Positions 8,195 to 16,261 of a stretch of 40,250 bases of DNA are shown piece by piece (position 1 is the stretch's first letter; the number at the start of each line of letters is the position of its first letter). The stretch covers positions 1-40,250 of the forward strand of contig JAFTCX010000018.1 of assembly GCA_017454485.1 (NCBI GenBank), in the 5' to 3' direction. This DNA comes from Clostridia bacterium. Lineage in GTDB: Bacteria > Bacillota > Clostridia > Oscillospirales > Acutalibacteraceae. Made by a program: the position numbers and the translations under genes. The notes below the pieces were generated by a model. The model was not told the origin of the DNA. It made no database searches and worked only from the letters and a program-made list of their open reading frames with translations.

Positions 8195-8212
8195 TTTGTG
8201 AATATTCACAAA
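8195..8212. promoter_or_regulatory. 18-bp perfect palindrome, candidate operator
   Basis: TTTGTGAATATTCACAAA is a perfect palindrome 110-127 bp upstream of the phosphoesterase operon start. Half-site TTGTGA resembles the Rex/CRP type, but the spacing between half sites (4 bp) is shorter than the 6 bp those proteins normally use. Confidence 0.45.
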
Positions 8213-8224
8213 GAATTCAAAGCA

Positions 8225-8254
8225 GGGAACGCGTCTGGAATCGGGCACGTTCCC
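8225..8254. terminator. Hairpin between oxidoreductase operon and phosphoesterase operon
   Basis: GGGAACG (8225-8231) pairs with CGTTCCC (8248-8254). A T-rich run follows on the plus strand and a weaker one on the minus strand. It is the best candidate terminator for the oxidoreductase operon ending at 8373. A second, AG/TC-rich hairpin without a U tract lies at about 8340-8368. Confidence 0.4.
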
Positions 8255-8372
8255 TTGTTTGGTTTGTTTTGTCTTCTGCAGAGAGATCTTTTCCGCTTTT
8301 ACAGAGTTGTTTGCCGGAACCTTTGCAGAGCTTTCTTTTGCTTCCTTTTCTTTCTCTCGAAAGAAAAGCAAG

Positions 8373-8729
8373 TCAGATCTCGTTGGTGGCGACGATATCG
8401 GCGCCGGTGTCGCAGACGTTGGCGATCAGCACGTCTCCCAGCTTGATGGGCGCGTCGGCAACCTCGTTGTTGATTGCCGCCATGCATTCGAACATCTTCC
8501 CCTTCGGGATGGGCACGCTGGTTTTGACCGGCACAACCGGGAGCTTGCCGCCGTTCACGCGCACGGTGCTTGTGAGCATGCGCACGGGGTTGGTGCATTC
8601 GTCGATCGCGTACTGTTCGCCGCGTTTGCAGGTGTTGCCGGAAACCGAAAGCACCTTGCCTGCGTCATCGAGTTCCACATGCAGCGCGCAGCCGATGGGG
8701 CAGGACACACAAATCATATCTCTTGTCAT
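8373..8729 (-). CDS. DUF1667 protein, Cys-cluster partner of G3P-dehydrogenase-like enzymes
   Basis: 118 aa, the usual length of DUF1667. The four cysteines C7, C10, C14 and C34 (CVSCPIGC ... NTC) could hold an iron-sulfur cluster or zinc. Proteins of this family are typically encoded last in an operon with a BFD-type glycerol-3-phosphate-dehydrogenase-like enzyme and an FAD/NAD oxidoreductase, exactly as here. It probably passes electrons or stabilises the complex; the role is inferred from context. The start overlaps the preceding stop codon by 4 bp. Confidence 0.85.
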   Translation of the reverse strand: MTRDMICVSCPIGCALHVELDDAGKVLSVSGNTCKRGEQYAIDECTNPVRMLTSTVRVNGGKLPVVPVKTSVPIPKGKMFECMAAINNEVADAPIKLGDVLIANVCDTGADIVATNEI

Positions 8730-9988
8730 TTCTTCGGCACCTCCAGTCTGACGGTGAGCTGTTTCTTTTCAAGGGCGTGGATATCTTCGGCCTTGATCAT
8801 GACATATTCCATTTCACCGGGCGCGAGCTTCGGCTTTTTCTTGGAATAAAGCACTTTGCCGTCGCTTTCCACGATGATTTTTGCGTTGCGGAAAACGTCT
8901 GACACGCGGAAGTAGAGTTTAACATCCGTGTCGGTGTTTTCGTTGATGTTTTGCGGAACGACATAGCGCACGCCGTCCTGCCCTTTGACGGAAACATAGC
9001 GGTTGCGGCCGCGCGGACGGGAGGCGATGTAGGCTGCGGCGCCTTCACCGGCAATCTGGCTTTCGGCGGTCACATAGTCCACAAGGTCGTGCACCTGCAG
9101 CACGTTGCCGCAGGCAAACACGCCCGGACGGCTCGTCTGGCGGTGTTCGTCCACAATGGCGCCGTTGGTGACGGGGTCAATGATGATGCCGGCCATGCGG
9201 GTGAGCTCGTTTTCGGGAATCAGACCGACGGAGAGCAGCAGCGTATCGCATTCCACATATTGCTCGGTGCCGGGGATCGGCTGGCGGTGTTCGTCCACGT
9301 TGGCAATGGTCACACCCTCCAGGCGTTCGATGCCGTGCGTTTTGATGACGGTGCATGAGAGCTTGAGCGGGATGCCCAGATCGTCCAGACACTGGGTGAT
9401 GTTGCGCTGCAGACCGCCGGAAAACGGCATGAGCTCGCAGACCATTTCCACCTTTGCGCCCTCCAGCGTCATACGGCGTGCCATGATCAGGCCGATGTCG
9501 CCGGAGCCGAGGATGACGATCTTTTTGCCCGGCATATAGCCGTCGAGGTTGACATATTTTTGCGCGGTGCCGGCGGTCATGATGCCGGATGCACGCGAAC
9601 CGGGAATATCCAGCGCGCCGCGCGGACGTTCCCGGCAGCCCATGGCGAGGATGATCGCCGTGGCGCTGATTTCAAGCAGACCGTCGATGTTGTTGGTTGC
9701 AACAACGACGTTGCCGGTGCGGATCTCAAGCACCATCGTGTCCACCTTGACCTCGATGTCGGTCTGCTCGACCTGTTCGATGAAGCGGTGGGCATATTCG
9801 GGGCCGGTGAGCTCCTCGCCGAAGTAATGCAGACCGAAGCCCGCGTGGATGCACTGCTCGAGGATGCCGCCGAGGGTTTCGGCGCGTTCGAGAATCAGAA
9901 TTTTTTTCACGCCGCATTCTTTGGCTTTGAGCGCGGCGGCCATACCGGCGGGACCGCCGCCGATGACAACCAGATCATATTTCAGCAT
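8726..9988 (-). CDS. FAD/NAD(P)-dependent oxidoreductase of G3P-dehydrogenase-like operon
   Basis: 420 aa. N-terminal FAD-binding motif VVIGGGPAGMAA (about 8-19) and a second dinucleotide fold VILGSGDIG (about 153-161) mark a pyridine-nucleotide disulfide-reductase-like flavoprotein. A C-terminal ~90-residue beta-rich tail follows the fold. In this gene order the protein is usually the NAD-linked partner of the dehydrogenase at 9999-11444. I chose ATG 9988 (GAGGTG 6 bp upstream) over an in-frame GTG three codons earlier, which lies within the ribosome binding site. It starts 10 bp after the stop of the upstream gene. Confidence 0.85.
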   Translation of the reverse strand: MLKYDLVVIGGGPAGMAAALKAKECGVKKILILERAETLGGILEQCIHAGFGLHYFGEELTGPEYAHRFIEQVEQTDIEVKVDTMVLEIRTGNVVVATNNIDGLLEISATAIILAMGCRERPRGALDIPGSRASGIMTAGTAQKYVNLDGYMPGKKIVILGSGDIGLIMARRMTLEGAKVEMVCELMPFSGGLQRNITQCLDDLGIPLKLSCTVIKTHGIERLEGVTIANVDEHRQPIPGTEQYVECDTLLLSVGLIPENELTRMAGIIIDPVTNGAIVDEHRQTSRPGVFACGNVLQVHDLVDYVTAESQIAGEGAAAYIASRPRGRNRYVSVKGQDGVRYVVPQNINENTDTDVKLYFRVSDVFRNAKIIVESDGKVLYSKKKPKLAPGEMEYVMIKAEDIHALEKKQLTVRLEVPKK

Positions 9989-9998
9989 TGTTCCCACC

Positions 9999-11444
9999 TC
10001 ACTTTGTTCTGTTATACAGGATCTTTGAATTGTTGCCGAATTTTGTAATCTTGTTCATGTCCTCGCCAAGCTCGCGCGCGAGAATTTCCACGACCTTGGA
10101 GCCGCAGAAGCCGCCCTGGCAGCGGCCCATGCCGGCGCGGGTGCGGCGTTTGACGCCGTCCACATCGCGCGCGCCGCAGGGGGCTTTGATCGCGTCGATG
10201 ATCTCGCCTTCGGTGATGCCTTCGCAGCGGCAGATGATGCGGCCGTAGCGCTTGTCTTTTTCAATGAGGGCCTTGCGCTCCTCGTCGCTCAGCTCGTTGA
10301 CGCGCACCGGCTTCGGACGGGTGGTCAGATAGCTTTCCTTGCGCACATACTGCGGTGCGACCTCATGGAAGATGCCCATCACATAGCGTGCGATGGCGGG
10401 CGCGGCGGTCAGACCCGGAGATTCGATGCCGGCCACGTTGATGAAGTGCTCGTTCGCCTTGCTCGGCGCAATCAAAAAGTCGCTGTTGCCGTCGGCGATG
10501 TGGGCGCGCAGACCCGCAAACGAGGTGATGGAGTTGCGCGTGGACAGCGCGGGGATGACGGTGCGCACATCGTTTTTGACCGTGTTCAGACCTTCGATCG
10601 TGGTGTCGAGGTCGAGCTTGCTGTCAAAGTCGAGATCGATCGCGGTCGGACCCATGAGCACGTTGCCGTGCGCGGTCGGGGTCACGAGGATGCCCTTGCC
10701 CATCTTGGACGGGCAGTGGAAGAGCACGTGGTTGACCATCTTCTTTTCGGTTTTGTCAAGCAGGTAATATTCGCCCTTGCGCGGAATGATGCGGAAGGAA
10801 TCGTCGCCGATCATCTTGGCAATCTGGTCGGCAAAGACGCCGGCGCAGTTGATGACATATTTGGCTTTGACAACGCCGCTGGCCGTGGAGAGGATGAACA
10901 GGCCGTCCTTTTGCTCGATGGCGAACACGCCGCTGTTGCGTTTGACGCGTGCGCCGTTGAGCACCGCGTTTTCCACCGCAGCCACAGTCAGCTCATACGG
11001 GCTGACGATGCCGGCGGTCGGCGCCCAAAGTGCACCCACGGCCTCTTCGCTGATATACGGCTCCATATCGCGCAGACGCTCCTGGCTGATGATGTCCATG
11101 TTCGGCACACCGTTGGCAAAGCCGCGCTCAAACAGCTCGTCGAGGGTCTTCATATCATCCCAGGAATAGGCGACGACCAGCGAGCCAATGTTCTGATAGG
11201 GGACGTGCAGCTTGTTGCAGTAATACGCCATCAGCGACGCGCCCTGCACGTTCAGTTTGGCCTTCAGTGTGCCGGGTTCGGCGTCAAAGCCCGCGTGTAC
11301 GATGGCGCTGTTGGCCTTGGATGTGCCCATGGCGACATCGTTGCACTTTTCCAGCAGCAGCACCTTCAGATCGAGCTTGGACAGCTCTCTTGTGATCATT
11401 GCACCGCAGACGCCGGCGCCGATCACAACAACATCATATTGCAT
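9999..11444 (-). CDS. FAD-dependent glycerol-3-phosphate-dehydrogenase-like enzyme with C-terminal BFD [2Fe-2S] domain
   Basis: 481 aa. The N-terminus has the DAO-family FAD motif VVIGAGVCGAM (about 6-16) and the downstream GTSKANSAIVHAG. The C-terminus is a BFD-like [2Fe-2S] domain with CRC (C405, C407) and CQGGFC (C442, C447). This GlpA-like architecture is annotated in Firmicutes as anaerobic glycerol-3-phosphate dehydrogenase or a related 2-hydroxyacid oxidase; no glycerol kinase or facilitator is next to it, so the substrate is open. It is the first gene of a three-gene operon. The start has AAGGAG about 9 bp upstream. A consensus promoter and a perfect inverted repeat lie 76-114 bp upstream. 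Confidence 0.85.
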   Translation of the reverse strand: MQYDVVVIGAGVCGAMITRELSKLDLKVLLLEKCNDVAMGTSKANSAIVHAGFDAEPGTLKAKLNVQGASLMAYYCNKLHVPYQNIGSLVVAYSWDDMKTLDELFERGFANGVPNMDIISQERLRDMEPYISEEAVGALWAPTAGIVSPYELTVAAVENAVLNGARVKRNSGVFAIEQKDGLFILSTASGVVKAKYVINCAGVFADQIAKMIGDDSFRIIPRKGEYYLLDKTEKKMVNHVLFHCPSKMGKGILVTPTAHGNVLMGPTAIDLDFDSKLDLDTTIEGLNTVKNDVRTVIPALSTRNSITSFAGLRAHIADGNSDFLIAPSKANEHFINVAGIESPGLTAAPAIARYVMGIFHEVAPQYVRKESYLTTRPKPVRVNELSDEERKALIEKDKRYGRIICRCEGITEGEIIDAIKAPCGARDVDGVKRRTRAGMGRCQGGFCGSKVVEILARELGEDMNKITKFGNNSKILYNRTK

Positions 11445-11487
11445 ATCGATACGCTCCTTCGTTTCGTTTGTGTGTTTCTACATACGG

Positions 11488-11504
11488 GCGCTGAAAAACA
11501 GCGC
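11488..11504 (-). other. 5'-UTR hairpin near predicted transcription start
   Basis: GCGCTG-AAAAA-CAGCGC forms a 6-bp stem. The promoter at 11520-11548 would start transcription around 11513, so the hairpin would lie at the extreme 5' end of the oxidoreductase mRNA. It may protect the transcript from 5' decay. Confidence 0.4.
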
Positions 11505-11519
11505 TTTTTCGCACCTTTA

Positions 11520-11548
11520 AATATAACACGCTTTGCTGCAATCGTCAA
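11520..11548 (-). promoter_or_regulatory. Promoter of the G3P-dehydrogenase-like operon
   Basis: Minus strand: -35 TTGACG (11543-11548), 17-bp spacer, -10 TATATT (11520-11525). Confidence 0.85.
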
Positions 11549-11558
11549 CAAAGCGTGT
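11526..11558. promoter_or_regulatory. 10-bp perfect inverted repeat bracketing the -35, candidate operator
   Basis: ACACGCTTTG (11526-11535) and CAAAGCGTGT (11549-11558) are exact inverted copies separated by 13 bp. One arm fills the spacer next to the -10 and the other lies just upstream of the -35, so a bound dimer would block the polymerase. Hairpin formation as a terminator of the gene ending at 11614 is a second possibility; there is no good U run on the minus strand. Confidence 0.6.
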
Positions 11559-11613
11559 GCAATTTTGTTAAAAACCATTAATTTGATGCTCGAATTTTTA
11601 TGCAATATTTCTT

Positions 11614-14256
11614 TTATCGGAAACGCACGGTCAAGATTTCGCTGCCGCTGCTGTTCAAAACCGTTTTCTTTGCCCGCACAAGCGCCTTGACTTTGAACTG
11701 TTTGACGCTGCCGCGGGAAAACGCAGGGGAGGTAAAGCTTGTCTTTTTCGTGGTGCCGAGCAGGGTGAACGGGCCGTTCTTTTTGTCGGCGACATAAATT
11801 TCATAGACGCAGTCGCCGCAGGGCTTCCATTGCAAAACGGCCTTTCCGTTTTTGAGGCTTGATGTCACAGCGGGCGGCAGCGGCTTTGTTGCACAGACTT
11901 TGTCGGCGGAGCATTTGCCGCTGAAGGTGTCGCCGCCGAGCTTCGTATATGCGCGCACGCAAAGGGTATAGACCGCGCCGGGCAGCAGATTCTTGACGGC
12001 AAAGGCGGTCTTTTTGGTTTTGCCGAGCAGCGTTGCGCTGCCGGTGGAGGTGTTGTGCAAATAGATTTTATAACCGCTGCTGCCGGTCACGGTGTTCCAT
12101 TGCAAAACCAGTGCGTTTGTTTTTGCAGTAAACTGCAGCCCGGTGACCTTGGCCGGACAGATGTCGAAGGTGCGCGTGAGCTTGCCGGCGTAGTTGCCGA
12201 AAAAGGTGACTGTCACACGGTAGCGGCCGATCTGCTTGCGTCCGGCGCTATATTTTATAGTATAGCAGTCTGCTTTTTTCAGCGTTTTTCCGTTCTTGTC
12301 CTTCACCGTCACGGCCGGCGTGCGCTTTTTGCCGTTGAAGGCAAACTGCTTTGCGGAAAGCGTGACGCTTTTGATGCGCGGAATGCTTTGCGCAGAAAGT
12401 GTTTCTCCGCAGACGCCGCAGACCGTTTCCGTGCGCCCGTCCGTCTTTGCCGTTGCAGGGGTGACGGTCGTTTGCGGGGCGTGACCCTTGGCCGGAAGGC
12501 TCGTTTTTTCTGTCAGCTCCTTGCCGCAGACGCTGCAATAGGCGCGGTCGGCGCGTCCGGCGGCGGTGCAGGTCGGTTCGATGATGCCCTCATAGACTAC
12601 GGTGTGCTCTGTGCGCGGCAGACGGGTGATCTCGGTGCGCTTGCCGCAGCGGGTGCAGCGGCGGGACTGTTCACCCTGCGCGGTGCAGGTGGGCGGCACG
12701 TCGACTGTCCAATCTTCGGAAATTGCGTGGCCGAGCGCGGGCAGATCCTGCTCTTCGGTTGCGCCGCAAATTTTGCAGCCCATCAGTCCGCGCCCTTTGT
12801 CTGTGCAGGTCGGCGCAGTCAGCGTGGCAATGCGCTGAAAATCGTGGCCGCGGGCGGGAATGTCTTTTTGTGCGATCAGAATTTTGCCGCAGATCTTGCA
12901 GTGCGCGCCGGCGGTCTTGCCCTTTTCGGCGCAGGTCGGATTCTCCACCGGGTCGGTCACATCGAAATGCTCCGTGCGCGGAAGACTTGTCACATCTTTG
13001 CGCTTGTCGCAGCGCAGGCAGTGATGCGACTGTTCGCCCTGTGCGGTGCAGGTGGGCGCTTTGTCAAGCGTCCATTCTTCGCTGTAGCTGTGACCGAGGG
13101 CGGGGAGGGCTTTGGTTTCGGTTTTGCCGCAAACCGTGCAATACAGCTCGGCGCTGCCCTTCTCCGTGCAGGTGGCTGCGGTCAGAACGCGGGATTGCTG
13201 AAAGCTGTGGCCGCGTGCCGGTACGGTTGTGCCTTTTGAAAGCGTTTTTCCGCAAACGGCGCAGCGGGTGACGTCGGCGGTGCCTGCGCTTTCACACGTC
13301 GGTGCGGTGCCGGAAACGGCAACCGCAACATGGTCGGCGAGCGGCAGACTTGTGACGTCTTTGCGTTTGTCGCAGCGGATGCAGTGATGGGATTTTTCGC
13401 CTTTGGCGGTGCAAGTGGAAGCCTTGTCGATCGTCCATTCGGCCGCGTAGCTGTGGCCGAGTGCGGGGAGGGACTGCGTTTTTGTGCTGCCGCAGAAAGT
13501 GCAGGCGACGGTCTCTTCACCCTTTGCCGTGCAGGTGGGTGCGTTTGTGATAGTGCCGTGCGCCGGAAAGCTGTGACCGGTTGCCTTGACAGTGTTCGTT
13601 TTGGTCTGTGCGCCGCAGTTGCGGCAGGTGCGCAGTGTGTAGCCGGACGCGGTACACGTCGGCGCAACAATCCTGTCGGTGTAGGCATGGTCCGCTTTTT
13701 CGATGGAACGCTGTTCGACGAGTGCGCCGCAGACCGTACAGTACCGGGCGCGCACGCCGGTCTGGGTGCAGGTCGTTTCCTTTTCAATGACCCAAACGCC
13801 CGGGCTGTGACCGGTCGGGTCCGTGTATTGGCGCGGTACAACAGCGCCGCAGCGCTTGCAGGTGCGCGCGGTGTAGCCGTATTCCGTGCACGTCGGCGCA
13901 ACGACAGTCTCCGTTTCGGAAAAATCGTGTCCGAGCGGTGCGATGGTGCTCACATTTGTTTTTGCGCTGCAGCGGGTACAATGCATAGATTGTTGTCCGG
14001 CGGTTTCGCACGTGGCGTTCCGGTCAACGGTGATGCCGCCGGAATAATCATGCCCCTGCGCCGGAAGTGTTTTTGTTTCCTCGTAACCGCACCGACTGCA
14101 CCTCAAAATTTCCTTGCCGGGTTGTTCGCAGGTCGGCGCGGTGCGGCTGATCAGAAACAACGGATGCTCATGCGCGCCCTGCGCGAAAAAGACGCAGAAA
14201 AAAGTCAGCGCGCAGATCAGCCCCAACAGACAGCCTTGTTTTTGCCGGTGTTTCAT
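11614..14256 (-). CDS. Secreted protein with 14 Cys3-His repeats, Ig-like and two FN3-like domains
   Basis: 880 aa. Signal peptide at about 1-27 (MKHRQKQG then a hydrophobic stretch). From about residue 40 to 625 there are 14 full repeats of about 40 residues plus one degenerate copy, each with the pattern APTC-x(9-10)-C-x2-C-x(9-13)-H. The last copy lacks the first Cys and the His. Cys3-His is a plausible zinc site per repeat, though disulfides are possible outside the cell. Repeats 6-14 fall into three triads (…ALGH… / …H in ADH or TEH… / …ARGH or AKGH…), so a three-repeat unit has been duplicated. Then follow an Ig-like domain (about 630-700) and two fibronectin-III-like domains (about 700-785, 790-880). 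There is no sortase motif. A single similar repeat occurs in the CHAP protein at 32781-34712. The start is supported by GAGGGTG about 5 bp upstream. Confidence 0.75.
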   Translation of the reverse strand: MKHRQKQGCLLGLICALTFFCVFFAQGAHEHPLFLISRTAPTCEQPGKEILRCSRCGYEETKTLPAQGHDYSGGITVDRNATCETAGQQSMHCTRCSAKTNVSTIAPLGHDFSETETVVAPTCTEYGYTARTCKRCGAVVPRQYTDPTGHSPGVWVIEKETTCTQTGVRARYCTVCGALVEQRSIEKADHAYTDRIVAPTCTASGYTLRTCRNCGAQTKTNTVKATGHSFPAHGTITNAPTCTAKGEETVACTFCGSTKTQSLPALGHSYAAEWTIDKASTCTAKGEKSHHCIRCDKRKDVTSLPLADHVAVAVSGTAPTCESAGTADVTRCAVCGKTLSKGTTVPARGHSFQQSRVLTAATCTEKGSAELYCTVCGKTETKALPALGHSYSEEWTLDKAPTCTAQGEQSHHCLRCDKRKDVTSLPRTEHFDVTDPVENPTCAEKGKTAGAHCKICGKILIAQKDIPARGHDFQRIATLTAPTCTDKGRGLMGCKICGATEEQDLPALGHAISEDWTVDVPPTCTAQGEQSRRCTRCGKRTEITRLPRTEHTVVYEGIIEPTCTAAGRADRAYCSVCGKELTEKTSLPAKGHAPQTTVTPATAKTDGRTETVCGVCGETLSAQSIPRIKSVTLSAKQFAFNGKKRTPAVTVKDKNGKTLKKADCYTIKYSAGRKQIGRYRVTVTFFGNYAGKLTRTFDICPAKVTGLQFTAKTNALVLQWNTVTGSSGYKIYLHNTSTGSATLLGKTKKTAFAVKNLLPGAVYTLCVRAYTKLGGDTFSGKCSADKVCATKPLPPAVTSSLKNGKAVLQWKPCGDCVYEIYVADKKNGPFTLLGTTKKTSFTSPAFSRGSVKQFKVKALVRAKKTVLNSSGSEILTVRFR

Positions 14257-14284
14257 AAGTCACCCTCTTTTCGAGGTTTTTTTC

Positions 14285-14313
14285 ATCGTATCACGCGGAA
14301 AACGATGTGTCAA
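14285..14313 (-). promoter_or_regulatory. Promoter of the Cys3-His repeat protein
   Basis: Minus strand: -35 TTGACA (14308-14313), 17-bp spacer, -10 TACGAT (14285-14290), 28 bp upstream of the ATG. Confidence 0.85.
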
Positions 14314-14354
14314 GAAGTTTGTCTGAATTTGTCGGCTCCGCGCGGTAAAAAAGG

Positions 14355-14383
14355 TTTACACCGCAGCGGTTTTGTGCTATAAT
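14355..14383 (+). promoter_or_regulatory. Promoter of the secreted hydrolase operon
   Basis: -35 TTTACA (14355-14360), 17-bp spacer, -10 TATAAT (14378-14383). It is divergent from the promoter at 14285-14313, with about 40 bp between the two -35 boxes. Confidence 0.85.
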
Positions 14384-14422
14384 ACACCCGTCATTTTTTC
14401 AGAGATGAAAGGAAGCGATTGT

Positions 14423-16249
14423 ATGAAACAAAGAGGTCTGACGCTGCTGCTGACGCTGTGTCTGCTGCTTGGCACGGTTTTGCCCGCTTTCGCCGCGGCG
14501 AAGGACGCCGGAACCGTTCACCCGTCCATTGTCATCCCCGGCGTGTTCCAGAGCGAGGTCAAATATTTGAACGACGACGGCACGGAAAAAACGAACAGCA
14601 AGGGCGAACCGTATGCCCCGCCGTTTTTTCTGGAGGATACGTCCGACATCGTGAAAGATGCGCTGACAACTGCGCTGCTGCCGCTCGGGTCGCTGCTGAT
14701 TACCCAAAGCGACCGCGAAGACCGCGCCGCAGAAGCGGTGGCCAATGTGCTTGGTGAAGCGCTTGCGGGACGCGTGAAGAGCGACGAAAACGGCCGTTTT
14801 ATTTATAACATTCAGGCGACGAAGTATCCGACGAACCTTGCCGGACTTTCACAGCACGACCGCGACTATGCGCTGGACGCCATTCCGCTGCACGATTACG
14901 CGCAGAAGGCGGGGCTGGAAAACCTTTATTTCTTCTCCTACGCCTCGTTCGACAACATCTATGAGATTGCGAACGAGCTTTATGCGCTCATTCAGACCGC
15001 AAAGGCGGAGCATGACGGCACAAAGGTCAACCTTGCGCCCGTCAGCCAGGGCGGGACGCTCTTCGGCGCGCTGATGCAGATCTATAAGGACAAGGGACGC
15101 AAGCTGTCGGAAGACGTGCACCGCGTGTGCCTGATCGTGCCCGCCGCAAACGGCACGGCGCTGCTGGGCGATATCTATCTGCACGGGCTGCTGGACGATG
15201 ACGCCGCGCTGTACGGCTATATGTTCCCGTCGCTGCTCAAAGAGGACTGGCTCGGCTATCTGATTCCGCTGCTGCTGCGCATTTTCCCGAACGAGAGCGT
15301 CAACCGCATTCTGGACACCGCGGTACACAAGCTGGTGGAGGACTATCTTGAAAACTCCACCTGTATGTGGGCTTTGCTGCCGTCCGAGGATTATCCGGCG
15401 CTGCGCGAGATGTATCTTTCCGACCCCGAGGACTCGGAGATCCGCCGCCAGACGGACTGGTATTATCACGCGCAGTGCGACTACCGGCAAAACATTCTGG
15501 ACGCAAAACAGGACGGCGTGGAGTTCTTTGACATCGCCGATTACAACCAGGCGCTGTATCCGATCTGCGACTGCTGGGACAAGGTCAACGCCGACGGCGT
15601 GATCGACCTGGATTCCACGTCGCTGGGCGCGGTGAGCGCGCCGGTCGGAAAAACGCTTCCGGCCGCATATACGCAGAAGAACACCTATTGTGCTGACCCG
15701 TCCCATGTGCATATCGATGAGGGCCGCATTGTGGACGCTTCGACCGGTATTCTGTGCGACACGACGTTTTATTTCAAAGGACAGCACCATGAGGCGACGG
15801 CGCGCAACGGCGTGGTCATTGCGCTGGCAACGCGCATCCTCTATGACAACGCGTTCCGCGACATTTTTACAGACCCCGCGTTTCCGCAGTTCAATTTCGG
15901 CCGCGACAGCAGGCGGATGGAAAACCGCATTGTCCGCGCACAAAGCCTGGACCTTTCCTCTGCGACCGACGCGCAAAAAGCCGCGCTGACAAAGGCGCTG
16001 GAAGCGGCCAAGGCGGCAAACGCCACAACGGTGATGCCGACCGAAGACTTTGAAGCGGCGTCCGACGCGCTGCAAAACGCCATCACGGCAATCACCGGCA
16101 CACCGGCGCAGACGAACACCGGCACGGGCACGGATAAAAACGCAAAAGCGACGCTGCCGGACTTTTTGCAAAAGCTGTTTCAGCTTCTGCAGCGGCTGCT
16201 GCTGGCGCTGACCGGCGGCAAGGGCTGGTCGGATCTGCTTGCGCACTGA
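14423..16249 (+). CDS. Secreted alpha/beta-hydrolase-like protein (paralogue of 30571-32280)
   Basis: 608 aa. Signal peptide MKQRGLTLLLTLC ... AFA, cleavage near residue 24. A lipase-like nucleophile elbow appears in LAPVSQGGT (S208), preceded by an IVIPG strand near the N-terminus. Late motifs DASTGI.CDTTFYFKG are shared with the protein at 30571-32280 (DAST ... ESTWFIKGSSH), and the serines fall at almost the same position (208 and 206), so the two are paralogues. The C-terminus (about 530-608) is Ala/Thr-rich with a final Leu-rich helix. The start at ATG 14423 is chosen for its ribosome binding site (AAAGGAAG, 8 bp) and because it opens the signal peptide. The PHP gene follows after 12 bp. 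Esterase or lipase activity is inferred. Confidence 0.7.
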   Translation: MKQRGLTLLLTLCLLLGTVLPAFAAAKDAGTVHPSIVIPGVFQSEVKYLNDDGTEKTNSKGEPYAPPFFLEDTSDIVKDALTTALLPLGSLLITQSDREDRAAEAVANVLGEALAGRVKSDENGRFIYNIQATKYPTNLAGLSQHDRDYALDAIPLHDYAQKAGLENLYFFSYASFDNIYEIANELYALIQTAKAEHDGTKVNLAPVSQGGTLFGALMQIYKDKGRKLSEDVHRVCLIVPAANGTALLGDIYLHGLLDDDAALYGYMFPSLLKEDWLGYLIPLLLRIFPNESVNRILDTAVHKLVEDYLENSTCMWALLPSEDYPALREMYLSDPEDSEIRRQTDWYYHAQCDYRQNILDAKQDGVEFFDIADYNQALYPICDCWDKVNADGVIDLDSTSLGAVSAPVGKTLPAAYTQKNTYCADPSHVHIDEGRIVDASTGILCDTTFYFKGQHHEATARNGVVIALATRILYDNAFRDIFTDPAFPQFNFGRDSRRMENRIVRAQSLDLSSATDAQKAALTKALEAAKAANATTVMPTEDFEAASDALQNAITAITGTPAQTNTGTGTDKNAKATLPDFLQKLFQLLQRLLLALTGGKGWSDLLAH

Positions 16250-16261
16250 GAAGGAAACCCC

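Noticed and set aside
8195-8212. Rex or CRP binding site
   Set aside because: The half sites fit but the spacing is 2 bp too short on comparison with the usual 6-bp gap; kept only as an unassigned palindrome.
11488-11509. Plus-strand terminator (GCGCTG hairpin followed by TTTTT)
   Set aside because: No plus-strand gene ends there; more likely a 5'-UTR hairpin of the minus-strand operon.
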